Assembly: GCA_006227805.1 (NCBI GenBank)
Contig: SBFT01000289.1
Location: forward strand, 1 to 5,569
DNA from: Paracoccaceae bacterium
Lineage (GTDB): Bacteria > Pseudomonadota > Alphaproteobacteria > Rhodobacterales > Rhodobacteraceae
Length of the DNA stretch: 5,569 nt
Direction of reading: 5' to 3'
The notes beneath the pieces are model-generated. The model made no database searches, had not been told where the DNA came from, and worked only from the letters and a program-made list of their open reading frames with translations. Positions within the stretch are counted from its first letter, which is position 1. Every line of letters starts with the position of its first letter. The position numbers and the translations under genes were made by a program. Shown piece after piece: positions 1 to 5,569 of the stretch.

Positions 1-1
1 G

Positions 2-445
2 CAGGGGCGGCGCTGGATGGGGGTGGGCATGCTCTACTTCCTGGGCGCGCTCCTGCTCTACGTCGCCTTCGCCACTCCGCCCGAAACGGCCTTTCAGATC
101 ATGCTGATCGTGCTGGGTCTTGCGGGCCTGGGCCTGGGCGAGAAGATGCGCCGCGCCACCGAAGGCCGCCTGGTGCTGACCGAGGCGGGTCTCTTCGACG
201 GCGAGGGCCTGAAACTGGCCGCTTTCGAGGATTTCGCCTCGGTCGAGCGGGGCTTCCTGGCGTTCAAGCCGTCCAACGGGTTTCTGCTGCACCTCAAGAC
301 CCGCGCGCCGCGGCGCTGGCATCCGGGTCTCTACTGGCGCTTCGGGCGCACGATCGGGGTCGGGGGGGTGACGGCGGCGGCGCAGGGCAAGATCATGGCC
401 GACATGATCGCGGCCAGGCTGATGATGCGCGACGGGCGCAGGTGA
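2..445 (+). CDS. Hypothetical membrane protein, 5' end cut by window edge
   Basis: The function is unknown. The frame is open from base 2 to a TGA at 443-445. The first ATG is at 17, but the codons before it (reading QGRRW) contain no stop, so the true start probably lies upstream of the window. From the ATG at 17 there are 142 residues. Residues about 4-20 and 26-42 form two hydrophobic segments that look like a membrane hairpin. A soluble tail follows, beginning with a basic stretch (EKMRRATEGR) and then an alternating strand-like region (LVLTEAGLFDGEGLKLAAFEDFASVERGF pattern, quoted in part only: LVLTEAGLF, FASVERGFLAF). That region resembles the small PH-like/YcxB-like beta domains found behind two-helix anchors. 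The protein looks like a conserved family of uncharacterised Rhodobacterales membrane proteins, which is recollection and not a search result. It converges on the pilus operon and shares no operon with anything in the window. Confidence 0.75.
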   Translation, partial: QGRRWMGVGMLYFLGALLLYVAFATPPETAFQIMLIVLGLAGLGLGEKMRRATEGRLVLTEAGLFDGEGLKLAAFEDFASVERGFLAFKPSNGFLLHLKTRAPRRWHPGLYWRFGRTIGVGGVTAAAQGKIMADMIAARLMMRDGRR

Positions 446-461
446 TCCGACTGCGCGCAAG

Positions 462-492
462 GGCGCGGCCATCCCCGGGGGATCGCCGCGCC
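462..492. terminator. GC-rich hairpin between convergent genes, putative bidirectional terminator
   Basis: GGCGCGGC at 462-469 pairs with GCCGCGCC at 485-492. After a C/C mismatch (470/484), ATCCCC at 471-476 pairs with GGGGAT at 478-483. The potential stem is about 12-14 bp with a very small loop. It begins 16 bases after the stop of the left-hand gene and lies 49 bases beyond the stop of the last pilus gene, so it could serve both strands. Neither side carries a T-tract, so classical intrinsic termination is uncertain. A smaller GGGC/GCCC palindrome follows at 502-514. Confidence 0.5.
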
Positions 493-541
493 GCGCGGTC
501 AGGGCGCCGCGCCCGCGCAGGGGCACGGCACTCGATCCGGT

Positions 542-1090
542 TTACTGGAACACGACCTGGGGCGCGAAACGCGGCCGGGTGAACACGAAGTTGTCGATGT
601 CCGTCTTGGTCATGCCGACGTTGAAGGGCGGCGTCCAGGTATTCCAGGTCTCGACGACGATGACGCGTTCCTGGTCGGGCATGGTGGGCAGGCGCGCCTC
701 CAGTTCGTCCAGGTCGTTCTGCGTCATCGGTTGCACGCTGCCGCGCGCCTTCGACCAGTCGAAGTAATACATGTCGTCGTCCGCGTCCCAGCGCACGACG
801 GTGATGCGCATCGACAGGGGCGAGTTCGTCCGCGTCAGAAGCTGCGTCATGTTGTAGAGCGAGTCGATGTAGGCTTCGTTCAGGGCGCGCGTCTCGCGCG
901 AGACGAGGTCACCGATCGTGTAGGCGGCCTTCAGGTTCACGGCGCTCTGGCGATAGGCGTCGAAGAAGACGTAGGACGCGCCATAGGCCCAGAAAAGAAG
1001 CGGCATCATCATCGCGAATTCGACCGTGACGCTGCCGCGCGTGTCATCGCGGAAGGCCTTGAGGCGGTTCAGGATCTTGCGAATGAACAT
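542..1090 (-). CDS. TadE/TadF-like pilus assembly pseudopilin (second copy)
   Basis: This 182-aa protein belongs to the TadE/TadF family, minor pseudopilins of the Tad/Flp pilus (tight adherence) system that sit in the inner membrane and periplasm. The N-terminus is basic (MFIRKILNRLKAF). It is followed by RGSVTVEF at residues 18-25: a Gly at 19 with Glu at +5 and Phe at +6 after it, the pattern cut by the Tad prepilin peptidase TadV in TadE/TadF. A single hydrophobic helix covers about 22-45 and the rest (46-182) is predicted to be periplasmic. The C-terminal part contains an acidic/aromatic patch (WDADDDMYYFDW, 101-112) and no cysteine. The ATG at 1088-1090 lies 5 bases after the stop of the upstream pseudopilin gene, so it is the third gene of the operon. 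The Shine-Dalgarno sequence is weak, which suggests translational coupling. Whether it is TadE or TadF cannot be settled from sequence alone. Stop is TAA at 542-544. Confidence 0.85.
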   Translation of the reverse strand: MFIRKILNRLKAFRDDTRGSVTVEFAMMMPLLFWAYGASYVFFDAYRQSAVNLKAAYTIGDLVSRETRALNEAYIDSLYNMTQLLTRTNSPLSMRITVVRWDADDDMYYFDWSKARGSVQPMTQNDLDELEARLPTMPDQERVIVVETWNTWTPPFNVGMTKTDIDNFVFTRPRFAPQVVFQ

Positions 1091-1095
1091 CTGTC

Positions 1096-1632
1096 TTATC
1101 CCGGTTCTTGCACGAATGCGGCGGTGGAGATCAGTGCGTATTTGCCCGCGCCGTCCTTGATCAGGTTCTTGCCCATGCCGATGGTCGGGAAGACCGGGTC
1201 GAAGGTCGCGCAGACGCGCATGAACATCAGCTGGTTGCTGGCCCCGTTGGTGAAGCTGCGCACCGGCGCGATGGTCTGCGACTGGTCGATGCAGTCGGCA
1301 TCGGTGGGCGGGTTCGTCCAGTTGAAGGGATCCATCAGCACCATCTCGATGCGCACCGAACCCGAGCAGTCGTCGATGAAGCCCGCGCGGTCACAGATCG
1401 TCTGGCGGATCTGGTCATGCTGCGGCGCCGTCCCGGTGCCCAGGCGGATGTCGCGGACCGTCATGTCCACGGCGCGTTCCAGCATCGAATGGTGGATGTG
1501 GATCATGCCGATCTCGACGGCGGACAGAAGGAAGGTGAACATCGGCAGGAACAGGATCGAGAATTCGACCGTGGCGCTGCCGTCTTCGCGCCGGGAAAAC
1601 CTGCGCAGGTGGCGGGAAACTTTCCGGATCAT
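1096..1632 (-). CDS. tadE: TadE-like pilus assembly pseudopilin
   Basis: This 178-aa protein is a TadE-family pseudopilin of the Tad/Flp pilus machinery. Its basic cytoplasmic N-terminus (MIRKVSRHLRRFSRRE) is followed by DGSATVEF at residues 17-24: Gly18 with Glu at +5 and Phe at +6, the prepilin-peptidase-type processing site. One membrane helix covers about 24-45. The periplasmic part has four cysteines (80, 89, 114, 131), so disulfides are possible. The start is chosen at 1632 because the TadE N-terminal motif begins there, GAGG (1641-1644 on the minus strand) lies 8 bases upstream, and the ATG overlaps the tadG stop codon as ATGA (1632-1629), a classic translational coupling. The frame stays open further upstream to 2067, but that stretch lies inside tadG and reads as low-complexity shadow sequence. 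The symbol follows family resemblance; tadF is possible. Confidence 0.87.
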   Translation of the reverse strand: MIRKVSRHLRRFSRREDGSATVEFSILFLPMFTFLLSAVEIGMIHIHHSMLERAVDMTVRDIRLGTGTAPQHDQIRQTICDRAGFIDDCSGSVRIEMVLMDPFNWTNPPTDADCIDQSQTIAPVRSFTNGASNQLMFMRVCATFDPVFPTIGMGKNLIKDGAGKYALISTAAFVQEPG

Positions 1633-3359
1633 TGGGTCAACCTCAGTTGGCGGATGGACGAGGCGATGGACGAGAAGGCATCCCCCAGCTCGAGCCCTTC
1701 GACATCGAAGAAGTGCGCGGCCGAGCTGGCGCATTGCTGCAGGATCGTGGTGCCGCCCGACGGGGCCTCGAAACCGATCGTGAAGACGATGGTGTCGTTG
1801 GCCTTTGCCGCGTTGCAGATCGCCAGGGTCCGGGCGTTCTTGGTGCCCGCGCCGACGAAGTTGCGCACGGAGTAATACCAGTCGTCCCAGGCCTGGCTGT
1901 CGTTCATCCAGGGCTCGTAGAGGCTGCGGACGACCTGAGCGATCGAGGTATAGGCCCAGAGATCGGCGTAGGTGACGATCTCGGCGCTGCCGGGTTCGTT
2001 CACCGTGACTGTCGTGGCCACGGTCTGGTAGCGGCGGCAGGAGCCGTTGCGACGGAACGAGGTGCACTCCTGCGTGTATGTCGTCTCGTCGTAGGTGCCC
2101 TCGCCGTAGGCGTGGTCCTGCCAGGTGTTGTTGTGGGGCCAGTAGAAGCGCGGCTCGGTGGTGTTGCCGTCGCCGTCCTCGTCATCCACGTCGATGCCGA
2201 CATAGACCGAATAGATCTCTTCCTGTTCGTTCCACCAGATGTTCGAGTCGCCGGTGCGGAAACCGGGGTTGATGAAGAACTGGCTGGTGTTCTCGCCGTC
2301 GGTCATCAGGACGATGACCTTGATGGTTTCGCTGTCGTCATGCGGAACCGGACGGTTCGAGAACTGGCTGTTGAGGTGGCCCGCATTGGCCAGGTCCTGG
2401 GCGAGCGGCTGGAAACTGGGATCGACAAGGATCGAACCCCATTTCATGCCCACGTCCAGAGAGGTGTTGCCGTTTGCCGTGAGACCGTCGATGAAGTTCT
2501 TCAGCGTCAGCCGGTCGTCCTCGAGCAGGATCATCTCGTGCCGGGACTGGTCGGAACACACGGGCAGGCGCACCAATTCCACCGGATCGTTGTCGCGACC
2601 GTCGAAATAGTTCCAGGGGTCGAAATGCATCGTGCGTTCGTAAAGACGCGTGGTCGAAATCGTGGTGTCGTTGAAATCGCTGCCGACCCAGTTGATGCAG
2701 CGCGAGTAGTTGTGCTCGGTCGTCACGTTCAGCAGGTCGAACAATTCCTGCGGCGCCGATACCTGGGTCGCATAGGGCACGATCGAGATCGTGACGGTGT
2801 CAGGCTCGGAATTGTCGAACATCTCGTCCACGAAATCCTTCGCGGCGATCTTGAGGTTTGTGAGGCGGCTGTTCGAGTTCATCGAGCCCGACACGTCGAG
2901 CACCAGCGAGATCTCGACGGCGTCGACGCGTTCCTGCGCGGTGCTGCCGGAATCGATCTGCATGGTCTCGACCCCGTTCATGTGCATGAACTGGGTCACG
3001 AAGGTCTGGTTGGCGGTGGCCGACACCGTGCGCGAGCCGATCGACTCCGTCACGGTGACTTCGCCCAGGGCATCGGACAGTCCGGCCTTGGCGAAGTAGT
3101 CGGCGACGACGCCCGCCGGCGGCAGCGGCTGGTCGAGGTCGGCCGCCGCCAGCACGGCGCGGTCGAGCGTCGCCTGCAGGTGCGCGCGGTCGCGTTCATA
3201 GCGCATGATGTCGACGCCGATGCCGACAACCACGATCATGGCCACGAAGATGTAGACGCCGAAGATGGTCATGACCCCGGACTCGTCGCCGGCAAACCGC
3301 TTCACGTGGCTGCGGATGCCCGCGGCCCGCGGCCGCTCGTCGCGCATAGGTTTGTTCAT
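1629..3359 (-). CDS. tadG: TadG-like pilus assembly protein with von Willebrand factor A domain
   Basis: This 576-aa protein is an inner-membrane-anchored TadG-type envelope component of the Tad/Flp pilus system. Residues 1-28 are basic and cytoplasmic. Residues about 29-50 form one transmembrane helix (VMTIFGVYIF...VGIGVDIMRY), which is the TadG N-terminal signature, but there is no Glu at +5 after the Gly, so pseudopilin-type cleavage is not expected. Residues about 147-565 are an expanded VWA domain. It has a complete metal-ion-dependent adhesion site: DVSGS at 155-159, Thr299 in GNTSLDVG, and Asp354 in LMTDGEN. The domain is swollen by insertions, including 361-510 with an acidic DVDDEDGDGN loop (390-399). 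Six cysteines (221, 268, 432, 441, 515, 543) could form disulfides in the periplasm. The start at 3359 is preferred to an ATG at 3434 because AGGG (3367-3370, minus strand) sits 7 bases upstream of it and the extra 25 residues do not look TadG-like. It is the first gene of the three-gene operon and its TGA overlaps the next ATG. Confidence 0.9.
   Translation of the reverse strand: MNKPMRDERPRAAGIRSHVKRFAGDESGVMTIFGVYIFVAMIVVVGIGVDIMRYERDRAHLQATLDRAVLAAADLDQPLPPAGVVADYFAKAGLSDALGEVTVTESIGSRTVSATANQTFVTQFMHMNGVETMQIDSGSTAQERVDAVEISLVLDVSGSMNSNSRLTNLKIAAKDFVDEMFDNSEPDTVTISIVPYATQVSAPQELFDLLNVTTEHNYSRCINWVGSDFNDTTISTTRLYERTMHFDPWNYFDGRDNDPVELVRLPVCSDQSRHEMILLEDDRLTLKNFIDGLTANGNTSLDVGMKWGSILVDPSFQPLAQDLANAGHLNSQFSNRPVPHDDSETIKVIVLMTDGENTSQFFINPGFRTGDSNIWWNEQEEIYSVYVGIDVDDEDGDGNTTEPRFYWPHNNTWQDHAYGEGTYDETTYTQECTSFRRNGSCRRYQTVATTVTVNEPGSAEIVTYADLWAYTSIAQVVRSLYEPWMNDSQAWDDWYYSVRNFVGAGTKNARTLAICNAAKANDTIVFTIGFEAPSGGTTILQQCASSAAHFFDVEGLELGDAFSSIASSIRQLRLTQ
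1641..1644 (-). promoter_or_regulatory. Ribosome binding site of the tadE-like gene
   Basis: GAGG on the minus strand lies 8 bases before the ATG at 1632, inside the last codons of tadG. It supports the internal start at 1632 over the longer open frame, and together with the ATGA overlap suggests coupled translation. Confidence 0.7.
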
Positions 3360-3364
3360 AATCC

Positions 3365-3371
3365 GTCCCTT
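3365..3371 (-). promoter_or_regulatory. Ribosome binding site of tadG
   Basis: The minus strand reads AAGGGAC here, with AGGG 7 bases before the ATG at 3359. This decides the start against the in-frame ATG at 3434, which has only a weak purine run (GAAGAC) in front of it. Confidence 0.75.
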
Positions 3372-3420
3372 TCCGTTCGAACCCGGTCCGGACCGCCATC
3401 GAAACCCCTGGGCGGACTGG

Positions 3421-3478
3421 GCCAAAAGACACATTGCGTCTTCATCTGTGTGACGCGAAAAGATGGCCGAATTTTGGC
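3421..3478. repeat. Nested inverted repeat upstream of tadG
   Basis: GCCAAAA at 3421-3427 is the exact inverse of TTTTGGC at 3472-3478. Inside it, GCGTC at 3436-3440 is the inverse of GACGC at 3452-3456. The outer arms lie 62-119 bases upstream of the tadG start, in the position expected for promoter-proximal operator sites. The arms are short and could be coincidental. Confidence 0.35.
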
Positions 3479-3568
3479 AGTTTTCCCGGTATTTCAGGGC
3501 CTTAGGCGTCGATTTTCACGACAGTTCGCCGGTTTCCAGAGGGATTGTGGCCGGGGCGGCGACGATAC

Positions 3569-3609
3569 CCGGGCCGGCGCGGCGATCCTGCGGCGGGGCG
3601 CGGGCCCGG
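3569..3609. repeat. GC-rich inverted repeat in the divergent spacer
   Basis: CCGGGCC at 3569-3575 pairs with GGCCCGG at 3603-3609. After a G/G mismatch, GCGC at 3577-3580 pairs with GCGC at 3598-3601, leaving a 17-base loop. It lies between the two divergent genes, 116-156 bases upstream of the glutamate dehydrogenase ATG. It might insulate the two promoters or be a leader structure if transcription starts further upstream. In such a GC-rich stretch a chance palindrome is also plausible. Confidence 0.35.
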
Positions 3610-3713
3610 ACCGAGACTGCCCAATAAAGTGGCGTTCCGCTAACCATTCGTCATAAGCTTCGCGGTATACAGCAGGCGCCCGGGCCCGACTCGCCCCGCG
3701 GTGGAAAACCAAC

Positions 3714-3717
3714 AGGA
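3714..3717 (+). promoter_or_regulatory. Ribosome binding site of the glutamate dehydrogenase gene
   Basis: AGGA lies 7 bases before the ATG at 3725. The alternative in-frame GTG at 3701 is preceded only by a C/G-rich stretch with no Shine-Dalgarno match, so 3725 is the better start. Confidence 0.75.
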
Positions 3718-3724
3718 CAGTGAC

Positions 3725-5161
<1,437 letters not shown>

Positions 5162-5164
5162 CAC

Positions 5165-5198
5165 CCGGCGCAAGACCCTGACACAGGGTCTTGCCCGG
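5165..5198. terminator. Strong hairpin just after the glutamate dehydrogenase gene (hairpin 1)
   Basis: GCAAGACCCTG (5170-5180) and CAGGGTCTTGC (5184-5194) form a perfect 11-bp stem with an ACA loop. CCGG at 5165-5168 and 5195-5198 can extend it past one bulged C (5169). It begins 4 bases after the stop codon, as expected for a transcript-end structure. No T-tract follows, so it may stabilise the 3' end rather than act as a canonical intrinsic terminator. Confidence 0.65.
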
Positions 5199-5217
5199 AA
5201 ACCGACGCTGTTTCCGG
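5195..5217. repeat. Inverted repeat, hairpin 2 of the convergent spacer
   Basis: CCGGAAAC (5195-5202) pairs with GTTTCCGG (5210-5217) around the loop CGACGCT. Its left arm shares bases 5195-5198 with the extended stem of hairpin 1, so the full forms of the two exclude each other. Confidence 0.5.
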
Positions 5218-5218
5218 C

Positions 5219-5243
5219 GCGGGATTTCGTGTCGAAATCCCGC
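5219..5243. terminator. Perfect 11-bp hairpin 3 of the convergent spacer, putative terminator
   Basis: GCGGGATTTCG (5219-5229) and CGAAATCCCGC (5233-5243) form a perfect stem with a TGT loop. On the plus strand a run of four T (5246-5249) follows shortly, giving a modest intrinsic-terminator look. On the minus strand it lies 27 bases after the stop of the hydroxy-acid oxidase gene and could end that transcript. Confidence 0.55.
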
Positions 5244-5244
5244 C

Positions 5245-5263
5245 GTTTTCCGCGTCGGAGAAC
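5245..5263. repeat. Inverted repeat, hairpin 4 of the convergent spacer
   Basis: GTTTTCC (5245-5251) pairs with GGAGAAC (5257-5263), with one G-U wobble when read as plus-strand RNA, around the loop GCGTC. It ends 6 bases from the stop of the minus-strand oxidase gene. Confidence 0.4.
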
Positions 5264-5269
5264 GCCGCC

Positions 5270-5569
5270 TCAGCCCAGCGCGAAGGGCGCGGGCAGGTCC
5301 TTCAGCGTCCGCGCGCCCAGCTGTCCCATGTTGGCGATCATGTCCCTGGTCAGGATGTGGTGCAGGTGGTCCGGCCCCTCGGGCCCCAGCGCGGCCAGCG
5401 CGAAATGCCAGGCCCGCCCCAGCATGACGAAATCCGCCCCCGAGGCCAGCGCCCGCAGGATGTCGAGGCCGCCCTCGATCCCGCTGTCGAAGATCACGGG
5501 CAGGCGGGTCGCGGCCCGGATCGCGGGCAGGACATCGATGGTGGCGGGGGCGGCGTCGAATTGCCGCCC
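5270..5569 (-). CDS. FMN-dependent alpha-hydroxy-acid oxidase/dehydrogenase (LldD / glycolate oxidase family), C-terminal part
   Basis: These 99 residues are the C-terminal quarter of a TIM-barrel flavoenzyme that oxidises a 2-hydroxy acid such as L-lactate, glycolate or mandelate to the 2-oxo acid with FMN. The frame is open to the window edge, so the start lies outside. It opens with GRQFDAAPATIDVLP, which matches the end of the family signature SNHGGRQ...; the Arg is present and the catalytic His should lie two codons beyond the edge. VIFDSGIEGGLDILRAL and GADFVMLGRAW are the FMN phosphate-binding strands. DSG, rather than DGG, is as in bacterial LldD. Where most members have Arg after DSGI or DGGI, this one has Glu (codon 5474-5476). 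The end, LTRDMIANMGQLGARTL, is the usual C-terminal helix. The stop is TGA at 5270-5272, convergent with the glutamate dehydrogenase gene. The exact substrate cannot be told from this fragment. Confidence 0.9.
   Translation of the reverse strand, partial: GRQFDAAPATIDVLPAIRAATRLPVIFDSGIEGGLDILRALASGADFVMLGRAWHFALAALGPEGPDHLHHILTRDMIANMGQLGARTLKDLPAPFALG

Larger units (their letters stand above)
3360..3724. other. Divergent intergenic region between tadG operon and glutamate dehydrogenase gene
   Basis: This 365-base stretch without a gene must hold the promoters of both the leftward pilus operon and the rightward glutamate dehydrogenase gene. Its two ends are ribosome binding sites. The part nearer tadG (about 3421-3520) is relatively A/T-rich for this genome, while 3541-3610 is very GC-rich and contains an inverted repeat (3569-3609). 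A second inverted repeat (GCCAAAA at 3421-3427, TTTTGGC at 3472-3478) lies in the tadG-proximal part. For the dehydrogenase, TATACA at 3666-3671 is a possible -10 element, about 54 bases before the ATG, but no good -35 is seen 17 bases before it. No open frame with coding character or a ribosome binding site was found here. Confidence 0.6.

Noticed and set aside
502..514. GGGCGC-C-GCGCCC palindrome as a second terminator
   Set aside because: The usable stem is only about 4 bp once a real loop is allowed, and such palindromes are common in GC-rich spacers.
731..1875. Plus-strand open frames of 350 and 255 codons opposite the TadE-like genes
   Set aside because: They are antisense shadows of the two pseudopilin genes and the end of tadG; compositions are non-protein-like and no family is recognisable.
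1633..2067. Upstream extension of the tadE-like frame to an ATG at 2067
   Set aside because: It would overlap 435 bases of tadG in another frame and encode an Arg/His/Leu/Pro-rich stretch; the TadE N-terminus, ribosome binding site and ATGA overlap all point to 1632.
3360..3434. Start of tadG at the upstream ATG 3434
   Set aside because: The extra 25 residues do not fit the TadG N-terminus and the ATG lacks a good Shine-Dalgarno, whereas ATG 3359 has AGGG at 7 bases.
3641..3647. TAACCAT, resembling a CtrA half-site
   Set aside because: Only one half-site is seen and no second TTAA at the right spacing. It lies 282 bases from tadG but 78 from gdh, so a role in pilus regulation is not supported.
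1632..3656. A 674-codon open frame on the plus strand opposite tadG
   Set aside because: It is antisense to a gene with clear TadG and VWA motifs. The translation is rich in Arg, Val, Gly and His without domains, as expected from the complement of GC-rich codons, and it has no ribosome binding site.

Overview
The window comes from a GC-rich genome with strong G/C preference at third codon positions. The protein families point to an alphaproteobacterium, most likely a member of the Rhodobacterales (Rhodobacter/Paracoccus/Roseobacter relatives). This rests on recalled family resemblance, because no search could be run.

Layout, left to right. (1) Positions 2-445, plus strand: the 3' part of a small membrane protein gene of unknown function, cut by the window edge. 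(2) A short convergent spacer (446-541) carries a strong GC-rich hairpin. (3) Positions 3359 down to 542, minus strand: a compact three-gene operon for Tad/Flp-pilus-type envelope proteins. In transcription order these are a 576-aa TadG-like protein (one N-terminal membrane anchor plus a von Willebrand factor A domain with a complete MIDAS), a 178-aa TadE-like pseudopilin whose ATG overlaps the tadG stop (ATGA), and a second 182-aa TadE/TadF-like pseudopilin 5 bases further on. Both small proteins carry the prepilin-peptidase-type G|xxxxEF motif. (4) A 365-base divergent spacer (3360-3724) has clear ribosome binding sites at both ends and two inverted repeats, but no convincing consensus promoter. 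(5) Positions 3725-5161, plus strand: a complete glutamate dehydrogenase of the hexameric, animal-like type. (6) A 108-base convergent spacer (5162-5269) contains four consecutive hairpins. (7) Positions 5270-5569, minus strand: the C-terminal 99 residues of an FMN-dependent alpha-hydroxy-acid oxidase/dehydrogenase (lactate dehydrogenase LldD / glycolate oxidase family), running off the right edge.

How it fits together. The three minus-strand genes form one functional unit: TadG- and TadE/F-type proteins are envelope components of the Tad (tight adherence) secretion/pilus machine. The ATPase, secretin, prepilin peptidase and Flp pilin genes are not in this window, so the module must work with machinery encoded elsewhere. 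Glutamate dehydrogenase (carbon/nitrogen interchange between 2-oxoglutarate and glutamate) and the hydroxy-acid oxidase (2-hydroxy acid to 2-oxo acid) are housekeeping metabolic genes with no evident link to the pilus genes.

No mobile element, CRISPR array, tRNA or rRNA was seen. Gene content is ordinary. The points most worth a second look are the extra segment of about 40 residues in the glutamate dehydrogenase where animal enzymes carry their antenna, the four-hairpin array with complementary loops, and the large insertions in the TadG VWA domain.
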